Made by a program: the position numbers and the translations under genes. Source: GCA-002840305 sp964609365 (lineage in GTDB: Bacteria; Patescibacteriota; Patescibacteriia; Patescibacteriales; UBA12465). From it: a DNA stretch of 11,952 bases. The notes under the pieces were generated by a model. It was not told the origin of the DNA and did not search any database. It saw only the letters and a program-made list of their open reading frames with translations. This document shows, in pieces, positions 7,054 through 11,952 of this stretch (within the stretch, counting starts at the first letter, position 1; every line of letters starts with the position of its first letter). The stretch covers positions 1-11,952 of the forward strand of contig CAZSRC010000024.1 of the NCBI GenBank assembly GCA_964609365.1, in the 5' to 3' direction.

Positions 7054-7590
7054 TTAATTATTTTTTTTAAATTTTTCTCCATAACAATTTACATCATCCA
7101 GTAGATCATTAGCTTGCCAATTTTCAGTCCAGTCAGAAACTTGATAAGTTTTTATATCACCATTAGCATTATTGGCCACAAGAGTTTCTAGGCCAGCATT
7201 AACAATCATTTTCTTACAAATAAAACAAGGATAAGAATCAATTGGAGAAAATTCATTTTTCTCTTTAACAAATTTTTCTGAATAAATATACATAATTCCA
7301 CCAAGCAAATTAACGCCAGCCCTAGCAGCATTAATCAAGGCATTCTGCTCAGCATGAACACTGCGACACATTTCATATCTTTGCCCCGAAGGTATAGCTA
7401 ATTCATCACGCAGACAATTGCCTCTCTCAAAACAATCTTTAGTTTTTCTAGGTGCTCCAACATAACCAGTAGAAATAATCTGATCATCCCTTACAATAAT
7501 AGCTCCGTGCTTGGCTCTAAAACAAGTTGACCTAGCAGCAACCTCTTTAGCGATATTCATATAATACTGATGTTTGGATAATCTTTTCAT
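7054..7590 (-). CDS. dCMP deaminase (ComEB/dCMP deaminase family)
   Basis: This 178-residue protein has the zinc cytidine/deoxycytidylate deaminase fold. The catalytic HAE is at 79-81 (SVHAEQNALINAARAG) and the zinc-binding PCFIC at 121-125. The upstream segment HGAIIV...GYVGAPRKTKDCFERGNCLRDE, then IPSGQRYEMCRS, is characteristic of bacterial dCMP deaminases of the ComEB type. The reaction converts dCMP to dUMP, the substrate of thymidylate synthase. Length fits the family. It is the first gene of the minus-strand operon; its ATG at 7590 has an A/T leader without a Shine-Dalgarno sequence. About 60-90 bp upstream lies the divergent ncRNA promoter. Its own promoter is not clear. Confidence 0.95.
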   Translation of the reverse strand: MKRLSKHQYYMNIAKEVAARSTCFRAKHGAIIVRDDQIISTGYVGAPRKTKDCFERGNCLRDELAIPSGQRYEMCRSVHAEQNALINAARAGVNLLGGIMYIYSEKFVKEKNEFSPIDSYPCFICKKMIVNAGLETLVANNANGDIKTYQVSDWTENWQANDLLDDVNCYGEKFKKNN

Positions 7591-7652
7591 ATATTATTTA
7601 TTAAATTATTATTATCTTAATTTTAACAAATAATAAGCAATTAATAAAGCTA

Positions 7653-7681
7653 TTGACATAATATAATTAATATGATATAAT
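7653..7681 (+). promoter_or_regulatory. Consensus sigma-70 promoter of a non-coding transcript
   Basis: TTGACA (7653-7658), a 17-bp spacer, then TATAAT (7676-7681) match the consensus at all twelve positions, the best promoter in the window. The predicted start is near 7688. No credible gene follows before a strong terminator at 7874-7905. Confidence 0.85.
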
Positions 7682-7687
7682 ATATTT

Positions 7688-7905
7688 ATGACTTTTGATA
7701 TAGTTTAAAAGAAAAACGCCGAGATTAAGGGCGAAAAAAAGAGTGGTTTCTGTAGCAGGAATAAATTCATTTTTTTCAATCATGAGCGCATACTTCGTAA
7801 AAAAAGTAGATATAAAAATATCAGCACTCTGCTCGGAATTGTTGGTTAGAATCCAGCCCAGAAGTCTATCACGAGGGGATCACCGTAATGATCCCCTTTT
7901 TTCTT
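7688..7905 (+). ncRNA. Putative independent structured small RNA, about 200-215 nt
   Basis: The transcript is defined by a perfect sigma-70 promoter and an intrinsic terminator. Helices that can be read: a small 5' hairpin CGCC/GGCG (7717-7720 with 7730-7733); P1, GGTTTCTG 7745-7752 with CAGAAGTC 7859-7866 (8 bp, two G-U pairs); P2, AGCAG 7754-7758 with CTGCT 7829-7833; an internal T7/A7 helix (7770-7776 with 7799-7805); hairpin GATAT/ATATC (7809-7813 with 7818-7822); and a T-arm-like hairpin GTTGG/CCAGC (7841-7845 with 7853-7857) whose 7-nt loop TTAGAAT fits the T-loop pattern UUNRANN. That hairpin sits one base from the 3' strand of P1, as a tRNA T-arm sits by the acceptor. There is no D-arm, anticodon arm, CCA or tag frame, so tRNA and tmRNA are not supported. 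I see no SRP, RNase P or 5S signature; 6S RNA is possible but unproven. Confidence 0.6.
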
Positions 7906-7910
7906 TTTTA
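7874..7910 (+). terminator. Intrinsic terminator of the small RNA
   Basis: A 9-bp GC-rich stem (7874-7882 AGGGGATCA with 7889-7897 TGATCCCCT), a 6-nt loop and a long T-rich tract (TTTTTTCTTTTTTA) form a strong terminator. On the minus strand no T-run follows, so it acts on plus-strand transcription only. The next gene has its own promoter at 7919-7927, so it is not simply an attenuator. Confidence 0.9.
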
Positions 7911-7918
7911 TTTAAATA

Positions 7919-7927
7919 TGCTATAAT
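7919..7927 (+). promoter_or_regulatory. Extended -10 promoter of the anchored protein gene
   Basis: TGCTATAAT at 7919-7927 is a perfect extended -10 (TGn plus TATAAT). The -35 area lies in the terminator T-tract and is poor (TTTTCT), as expected for extended -10 promoters. The start would be near 7934, giving a leader of about 37 nt. Confidence 0.6.
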
Positions 7928-7970
7928 ATAATTAGTTTAAAAATGTTTTTTAAAATTAAATAAAAAAAAT

Positions 7971-8372
7971 ATGAAAAACAAAAATTTAATTATTGTTTCC
8001 AGTATTATCTCAATTATTTTGATAATTATAATAATACTGAATTATCAAAAATTAGGCGTAGATAAAAATACAGAAAATAATCCCGAAACCAATAATAATG
8101 CTATCGAAAATCAAGAAATTTACGAAATCAATCAACTAAAATTAGAGCAACAAGAAAACATTATTAGATATGTTAGCGAAAATATTTCACAACTATCACC
8201 AGAAAAAGAAGTTTTAGGTGGAAAATTTTATATCAATTCAATTGATTTTTTAAGCTCAGCTAGTCTAATAGTTTCCTACGAGGATGGGCATAACTCTTTT
8301 TTAGCTGAAGTTCAATTTGAATATATAGATGAAAATAATATCGAGATTTTAAACTTCAATATTTTAAACTAA
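7971..8372 (+). CDS. Small membrane-anchored protein of a Patescibacteria-type family, function unknown
   Basis: This 133-residue protein has an N-terminal signal anchor (about 5-24, almost all Ile/Leu/Val/Ser after MKNKN), a polar Asn/Glu-rich linker (about 30-50) and a small outer domain. The domain contains ISQLSPEKEVLGGKFYI (about 72-88) and VSYEDGHNSF (about 101-110), then alternating beta-strand-like residues to the end. From memory, the pattern LSPxKxVLGGxFYVxxIxF...VxYEDGH recurs in unnamed Patescibacteria proteins; this should be checked by search. It probably faces the outside of the cytoplasmic membrane. It has its own promoter and terminator, so it is expressed alone. There is no Shine-Dalgarno sequence before the ATG. 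Confidence 0.8.
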   Translation: MKNKNLIIVSSIISIILIIIIILNYQKLGVDKNTENNPETNNNAIENQEIYEINQLKLEQQENIIRYVSENISQLSPEKEVLGGKFYINSIDFLSSASLIVSYEDGHNSFLAEVQFEYIDENNIEILNFNILN

Positions 8373-8382
8373 AAACAATAAC

Positions 8383-8418
8383 AAAAAAATAACAAGCTTC
8401 TAGCTTGTTATTTTTTTT
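8383..8418. terminator. Bidirectional intrinsic terminator
   Basis: A 16-bp stem (8383-8398 with 8402-8417), core TAACAAGCT/AGCTTGTTA, with a 3-nt loop and A- and T-run flanks, separates the convergent anchored-protein gene and the asparaginyl-tRNA synthetase gene. Confidence 0.92.
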
Positions 8419-8441
8419 ATATATTCCATTACATAGATAAA

Positions 8442-9836
8442 TTAAAATTCGGCATTTCTTGGGGTTCTAGGAAAAGGAATAACATCTCTAATATTGGCCA
8501 TACCAGATAAATACATAATAGCCCTTTCAAAACCTAAGCCAAATCCAGCATGCTTAACTGAGCCATACTTCCTTAATTCAATATACCACCAATAATCCTC
8601 CATAGGCAAAGACATCTCCTTGATTCTTTTTTCCAAATAATCAAGTCGCTCCTCCCTTTGACTGCCGCCGAGTAGTTCTCCGATTCCAGGAACTAATAAA
8701 TCTACAGCAGCAACAGTTTTGCCATCATCATTTAAACGCATATAAAAAGCCTTGATATCCTTGGGATAATCAGTTAAAAAAACTGGACCATTAAAAACTT
8801 CTTCTGATAAATATCTTTCGTGTTCAGTTTGCAAATCAATTCCCCATTTTACTGGATAATTAAAATTTTTACCTGACTTTTCAAGTATTTCTACAGCCTC
8901 AGTATAAGTTATTCTTTTAAACTCTGAATTAGCAACTAAATTTAAGCGATCTAATAATCCTGGGTCAATAAATTTATTAAAAAATTCCATCTCCTCTGGT
9001 AATTCTTTTAGCACATAATTAATTAAATATTTTAACATTTTTTCAGCTAAGTCCATGTTGTCCTTTAAATCAGAGAAAGCCATTTCTGGTTCCATCATCC
9101 AAAACTCAGAAGCATGTCTAGTTGTGTTGGAATTTTCTGCTCTAAAGGTTGGCCCAAAAGTATAAACTTTATTTAAACCATTAATCAAAGTTTCTGCCTC
9201 TAATTGACCAGAAACTGTTAGGCCAGTTTTTTTAGCAAAAAAATCTTTGGAATAGTCTGCTTCGGCTTTTTCATTTTTTGGTATATTTTTTTCTAAATCA
9301 AAAGCTGTAACTGTAAACATTTCTCCAGCTCCCTCACAATCACTAGAGGAAATAATTGGAGTATGAACATAAGAAAAACCCTCTTCATTAAAAAATTTGT
9401 GAATAGCAAAACTTAAAACTGATCTTAATCTAAAAACAGCAGAAAAAGTATTACTCCTAGAACGAAGATGAGCTATTTCTCTTAAAAATTCAAAACTATG
9501 TCTTTTCTTTTGTAGAGGAAAACCTTCTTCAGCTACATGAATTATATTTACCTCCTCAGCTTTTAATTCAAAACTTTGACCAGAAGCTGGTGACTCAATT
9601 AATGTTCCAATAATTTCCAAGGAAGATCCAATATTTAATTTTTCTAATTCTGAAAAATTAGGAAGAGAAGACTCTAGAACAACTTGTAAATTTTTAAAGA
9701 AACTTCCATCATTTACTTCCATAAAAGCAAAATCCTTAGAGCTTCTGACTGTTCTAAGCCAAGCCCCAATTTTAATTTTTTGACCTAAATATTTATCATT
9801 TTCTCTAAATATTTTCTTTATATCAACATCATACAT
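8442..9836 (-). CDS. asnS: Asparaginyl-tRNA synthetase
   Basis: This class IIb aminoacyl-tRNA synthetase charges tRNA-Asn with asparagine using ATP. From the ATG at 9836 it is 464 residues, close to the 466 of Escherichia coli. The N-terminal OB-fold anticodon-binding domain has IKIGAWLRTVRSSKDFAFMEVNDGS (21-45, written here as one strand-rich block). The catalytic domain has motif 1 near HTPIISSSDCEGAGEMF (158-174), motif 2 FRAENSNTTRHASEF (231-245) and motif 3 GFGLGFER (431-438). The terminal PFPRTPRNAEF is typical of AsnRS. Upstream in-frame starts at 9866 (ATG) and 9893 (TTG) are less likely: they add non-family residues, and -10-like TATAAT boxes at 9896-9901 and 9865-9870 would put transcript starts near 9889 or 9858. 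Its presence means direct asparaginylation is available. Confidence 0.96.
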   Translation of the reverse strand: MYDVDIKKIFRENDKYLGQKIKIGAWLRTVRSSKDFAFMEVNDGSFFKNLQVVLESSLPNFSELEKLNIGSSLEIIGTLIESPASGQSFELKAEEVNIIHVAEEGFPLQKKRHSFEFLREIAHLRSRSNTFSAVFRLRSVLSFAIHKFFNEEGFSYVHTPIISSSDCEGAGEMFTVTAFDLEKNIPKNEKAEADYSKDFFAKKTGLTVSGQLEAETLINGLNKVYTFGPTFRAENSNTTRHASEFWMMEPEMAFSDLKDNMDLAEKMLKYLINYVLKELPEEMEFFNKFIDPGLLDRLNLVANSEFKRITYTEAVEILEKSGKNFNYPVKWGIDLQTEHERYLSEEVFNGPVFLTDYPKDIKAFYMRLNDDGKTVAAVDLLVPGIGELLGGSQREERLDYLEKRIKEMSLPMEDYWWYIELRKYGSVKHAGFGLGFERAIMYLSGMANIRDVIPFPRTPRNAEF

Positions 9837-9864
9837 AAGATTTATATTAATATTTAATATGTTC

Positions 9865-9901
9865 ATTATACAAAGAAAATTCAAAAAAAGCAAAAATTAT
9901 A
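9865..9901 (-). promoter_or_regulatory. Candidate promoter region of asnS with two TATAAT boxes
   Basis: Minus-strand TATAAT boxes occur at 9896-9901 and 9865-9870. The lower one has TTGCTT (9888-9893) at 17 bp; the upper one has no good -35. Either would start transcription at or below 9889, which favours the ATG at 9836 as the real start. Confidence 0.45.
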
Positions 9902-9995
9902 CTGTTTCAGAGTTAATGTTACGTTATTATATTAGATCTAAACTCAAATGTAACCCTAGTTGCTGCAATTGGAACACTATTTTGGCAAACTAATA

Positions 9996-10024
9996 AAAAA
10001 AGCTTGTTCTTTACAAGCTTTTTT
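9996..10024 (-). terminator. Intrinsic terminator of the orphan gene upstream of asnS
   Basis: A 12-bp stem (9996-10007 with 10013-10024; core AGCTTGT/ACAAGCT), 5-nt loop and T-run on the minus strand lie about 10 bp past the stop of the gene at 10034-10639. It separates that gene from asnS. Confidence 0.88.
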
Positions 10025-10033
10025 GATTTAGTT

Positions 10034-10639
10034 TTATTCAAGGCTAATAGCCAAAAACCTAGTATCTTTAGAATGCATTTTACTCCTTCTTTCAAAGTCT
10101 AAGCAAGTTCCATATGGAGCATGCCTTAGAGAGGGAAAAACTTTAAAGTTACTATAATTTAGCCAAAAAGAATAAGTTGCATTAATTGGATACATTTTTT
10201 GAAGATCCGGATACCTGATTGCTAGAAATAATAATTCCTGCAAATTGGAAGGACGACAAAAATTAGAAAAAATTTCTTTCTCAGATTCTTTAGCTGATAT
10301 TTTTCTATCGAAGTGAAAAAGCTTGGCCTTAATATTGGAAGTGCCAACTATATAACTACTCCCTAAATTACAAAAACCTTCAAAATTGATTTGATTATTA
10401 ATCCAATCAAAAGAGGCTAGCTTAATTAATTCTCTAATCGGCTTGGAATATTCTACTTCTAAAAGAAAAAATTCTCCGGAGGCAGGATCTTTTGACTTCA
10501 ATTCAGTATAAAAACTTTCTTCAACATTATTTTTACAAGAAGAAGGAAAGCTTTCTATTAATGACCTAATTTGAGAGGCAGAAATACCTTTACTTTCAGC
10601 TAATTCAATTAAACTTTTTAACTCTAATAAATCTACCAT
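10034..10639 (-). CDS. Uncharacterised 201-residue protein, Patescibacteria-type family
   Basis: No named domain is recognised. The N-terminus is a predicted helical bundle (MVDLLELKSLIELAESKGIS...), then a mixed central part (about 48-112, DPASGEFFLLEVEYSKP...). The C-terminal block has CRPSNLQELLFLAIRYPDLQ (128-147) and YPINATYSFW (150-159), then LRHAPYG and RFLAISLE at the end. From memory, a motif of the form RPATLxELLxLxxxxPxLQ...PIxALGSxW ... RFLA recurs in unnamed Patescibacteria proteins; I infer membership. It is soluble by composition, with four scattered Cys but no metal motif. It is monocistronic with its own TTGACA promoter and terminator. The ATG lies after a T-rich/A-rich leader lacking a Shine-Dalgarno sequence. 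Confidence 0.78.
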   Translation of the reverse strand: MVDLLELKSLIELAESKGISASQIRSLIESFPSSCKNNVEESFYTELKSKDPASGEFFLLEVEYSKPIRELIKLASFDWINNQINFEGFCNLGSSYIVGTSNIKAKLFHFDRKISAKESEKEIFSNFCRPSNLQELLFLAIRYPDLQKMYPINATYSFWLNYSNFKVFPSLRHAPYGTCLDFERRSKMHSKDTRFLAISLE

Positions 10640-10682
10640 TTTTTATTTTTTTTGTTAAGTTACTATGATTAATTTAAATTTA

Positions 10683-10711
10683 ATTTAAACACATTTTTAT
10701 AATTATGTCAA
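10683..10711 (-). promoter_or_regulatory. Candidate promoter of the orphan gene at 10034-10639
   Basis: On the minus strand, TTGACA (10706-10711) is followed after 17 bp by TTAAAT (10683-10688). The -35 is perfect and the -10 matches at four of six positions. The start would be near 10676, giving a leader of about 37 nt. Confidence 0.55.
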
Positions 10712-10719
10712 ATTAATTT

Positions 10720-11142
10720 TTATTTTAACGAAAAAATTATAGCTCCAGCTACTATCAAGCTAACTCCAAGCAAGGATTTAATAGTAAAAGTTTCGCCTAA
10801 AAAAATAAGCGCTAGAACAAAAACAAAGGCCATGCTTAATCTATCTATGGCGACAACTGCTGTTGCTGGACCATCTTTTAATGCAAAAAAATAGAATAGC
10901 CAAGATAATGCACCAAAAATACCAGAAAAAGCTATTAACCACCAATCTCTAGAGGAAAAAGAAGAAAAATTAAAATTTTCAAATTTTTTAAATAAAAAAC
11001 TTATTATTATTAAAAAAAGAGCCATAATAATGGATCGAACAGTTGTAGCAAGGGTTGAGTCAATATTTTTTAAACCCAACTTACCAACAATTGCCACCCC
11101 AGCAGCAAAAATAGCAGACATTAAAGCATAGATTAACCACAT
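10720..11142 (-). CDS. Half-size EamA (DMT superfamily) transporter
   Basis: This 140-residue protein carries a single EamA domain with about five membrane helices (about 2-20, 33-51, 67-86, 93-114, 120-138). Signature stretches are IFGALSWLFYFFALKDG (about 74-90), VVAIDRLSMAFVFVLALIFLGE (about 95-116) and LLGVSLIVAGAIIF near the end. The FLGE and G-rich last helix are typical of DMT carriers. Most EamA permeases have two such domains in about 300 residues; this is a natural single-domain form (COG2510-like) that must dimerise to form a carrier. The substrate is unknown. It has its own promoter, and no partner gene is adjacent. Confidence 0.9.
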   Translation of the reverse strand: MWLIYALMSAIFAAGVAIVGKLGLKNIDSTLATTVRSIIMALFLIIISFLFKKFENFNFSSFSSRDWWLIAFSGIFGALSWLFYFFALKDGPATAVVAIDRLSMAFVFVLALIFLGETFTIKSLLGVSLIVAGAIIFSLK

Positions 11143-11178
11143 AAATAAATTTAATAAATATAAATAAAATATTTTTTA

Positions 11179-11207
11179 AGTATAAAGGGATTTTTATTTT
11201 TTGTAAA
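11179..11207 (-). promoter_or_regulatory. Promoter of the EamA gene
   Basis: TTTACA (11202-11207) and TATACT (11179-11184) on the minus strand are 17 bp apart, five of six matches at each box. The start would be near 11172, giving a leader of about 30 nt before the ATG at 11142. Confidence 0.6.
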
Positions 11208-11248
11208 TTTTTTTATTGTTAATTCTTTTTTATTATGATTATCTAAAA

Positions 11249-11698
11249 TCATAATATTATTTTTTTATAATTATATTTTTTAAAAAAATCAGACAAAGAT
11301 TTAAATGACTGCCTACTTAAAACTCCTCCGGCAATTAACTCCTCCTCACTTACATCTGCTAAGCAAAAATCTGGCATAATAAATTTTTTCATATCATCAC
11401 TACTTTCAAACTCAATGTCAACTAAAACTAAACCCCTTAATTTACCACAAAAAACATCAAACTCGACACATCTATCTAAATATTTATAGTAATATCTAAT
11501 TTTTTCTATTTTATTTCCTTCAATATTTCGAAAGGCATCAAATTCCTCTTTATTTATAGAAATATTTTCCTCCACTTGCTCTGATGCAGTTTCTTCACTT
11601 ATTAAACTTTTTTTAGTTATGGTGTAAGAATCACCACTTCTTCTAATTCTGAGTTTTGCATGTTTACTATTTGCAGGCAAATAAATGTCAATTATTTT
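11249..11698 (-). CDS. CYTH-domain protein, main part (frame 2 of a frameshifted gene)
   Basis: This frame encodes 149 residues and opens only after a stop at 11699-11701. It has no credible start of its own; a TTG at 11680 falls mid-strand in the domain. It contains CYTH/triphosphate-tunnel features: LRIRRSGDSYTITKK with basic residues on adjacent strands, KIRYYYKYLDRCVEFDVF, GLVLVDIEFES (acidic strand) and a C-terminal FKSLSDFFKKYNYKK helix. CYTH proteins bind or hydrolyse triphosphates (inorganic triphosphatase, thiamine triphosphatase, class IV adenylate cyclase). The missing N-terminus lies in another frame directly upstream (11692-11775). With one extra A, or a -1 slip, at A6 the two would form a 175-residue protein of normal family length. 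It ends in TGA, the only UGA stop seen. Confidence 0.75.
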   Translation of the reverse strand, partial: KIIDIYLPANSKHAKLRIRRSGDSYTITKKSLISEETASEQVEENISINKEEFDAFRNIEGNKIEKIRYYYKYLDRCVEFDVFCGKLRGLVLVDIEFESSDDMKKFIMPDFCLADVSEEELIAGGVLSRQSFKSLSDFFKKYNYKKIIL

Positions 11699-11775
11699 TT
11701 AGATTTAAAATTACCAATATTTTTAGGAAGTCTTTTTGCAATATAAGTTTTTTCAATCTCAATTTTTTTACTCAT
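11692..11775 (-). CDS. CYTH-domain protein, N-terminal fragment (frame 1)
   Basis: From the ATG at 11775, 27 residues run to TAA at 11692-11694. They start MSKKIEIEKTYIAKRLP, which is the first strand of a CYTH domain: IEIE matches the ExE part of the ExExK signature, with K at the fourth rather than the fifth place. Immediately before the stop is a run of six A on the coding strand (11695-11700, TCT AAA AAA TAA). Reading on in the -1 frame gives KKIIDIYLPANSKHAKL, a smooth continuation into the main part. The fragment is too short to act alone. Confidence 0.7.
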   Translation of the reverse strand: MSKKIEIEKTYIAKRLPKNIGNFKSKK

Positions 11776-11869
11776 AGTTTTGTAGCTTAAATATTTACAA
11801 AAAATAAAAAACAAATATATTAATTATATTTTTTTAAAAAAATATTAAATAAATAATTTAAATAAAAAA

Positions 11870-11952
11870 TTATTCTACCAAATAAGTTTGCCTAACTATA
11901 TTATATCCATTAAATTTAGTATCATCCTCCGACTTCAAATCAACAGCCTCTA
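11870..11952 (-). CDS. C-terminal fragment of an unrecognised protein, cut by window edge
   Basis: The minus strand is open from the window edge to a TAA at 11870-11872, giving 26 full codons (EAVDLKSEDDTKFNGYNI then VRQTYLVE). The composition looks coding, with a more even codon usage than the A/T-only spacer that follows. Family is unknown from so short a piece. It lies 94 bp upstream of the CYTH start on the same strand, and the spacer holds no clear terminator, so co-transcription is possible. Confidence 0.5.
   Translation of the reverse strand, partial: EAVDLKSEDDTKFNGYNIVRQTYLVE

Noticed and set aside
7745..7866. tRNA or tmRNA gene suggested by the T-arm-like hairpin next to P1
   Set aside because: There is no D-arm, anticodon arm, CCA end or tag-peptide frame; only one base separates P1 from P2, and loop position 56 is A instead of C.
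7743..7931. 62-codon plus-strand open frame
   Set aside because: It runs through the RNA helices and the strong terminator, and ends inside the promoter of the next gene; the sequence is not protein-like. An inner ATG at 7782 has the same problem.
11232..11255. Hairpin ATTATGATT/AATCATAAT after the CYTH gene as terminator
   Set aside because: The stem is all but AT-only, overlaps the CYTH stop, and is followed by A rather than T on the minus strand, so it does not look like a functional terminator for that gene.
11826..11845. T7A7 palindrome upstream of the CYTH gene
   Set aside because: An AT-only self-complementary stretch is expected by chance in this composition and lacks a GC core.
1..11952. 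CRISPR array, insertion sequence, phage or defence system
   Set aside because: No spaced direct repeats, transposase, integrase, nuclease-toxin pair or Cas-like motif is visible; the excisionase-like HTH protein stands alone and does not show a mobile element.

Overview
This window looks like chromosomal DNA of an AT-rich member of the Candidate Phyla Radiation (Patescibacteria). The evidence is a base composition of roughly 30% GC or less, short genes, and several protein types typical of that group: a DUF5667-like membrane protein next to a sigma factor, a CapA-like metallophosphatase, a 133-residue membrane-anchored protein, and an asparaginyl-tRNA synthetase. UGA acts as a stop codon and nearly all genes end in TAA, so the UGA=Gly code of Gracilibacteria/SR1 does not apply. 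The assignment rests on family recognition by eye, not on a search.

Layout. Positions 1-132 hold the tail of a plus-strand gene cut by the window edge. It converges on a minus-strand pair: an ECF-type sigma-70 factor (1115-1684) and, downstream, a membrane protein with a DUF5667-like domain (139-951), probably its anti-sigma partner. A small excisionase-like HTH gene (1902-2183, +) and an HU gene (minus) converge on a shared bidirectional terminator. A minus-strand CapA-family gene follows, then a 22-bp tandem repeat and an orphan plus-strand gene (3946-4581) that shares a terminator with the next unit. That unit is a compact minus-strand operon: dCMP deaminase, a beta-CASP metallo-beta-lactamase nuclease and an AI-2E family permease (7590 down to 4639).

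The 380-bp gap at 7591-7970 carries a consensus sigma-70 promoter (TTGACA, 17 bp, TATAAT), about 200 nt without a credible gene, and a strong intrinsic terminator. I read it as an independent non-coding RNA with a T-arm-like hairpin. Next come the 133-residue anchored protein (7971-8372, +), asparaginyl-tRNA synthetase (minus), an orphan protein (10034-10639, minus), a half-size EamA transporter (10720-11142, minus) and a CYTH-domain gene. The CYTH gene is split in two frames at a run of six A residues (11695-11700). The window ends inside the C-terminus of another minus-strand gene.

Functionally this is mostly housekeeping and envelope biology with single-gene transcription units separated by strong hairpin terminators. 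Two items deserve most attention: the unannotated structured RNA at about 7688-7905, and the frameshifted CYTH gene, which is either an indel, a decaying gene or a slippage-expressed one. Almost no gene has a clear Shine-Dalgarno sequence; leaders are A/T-only.
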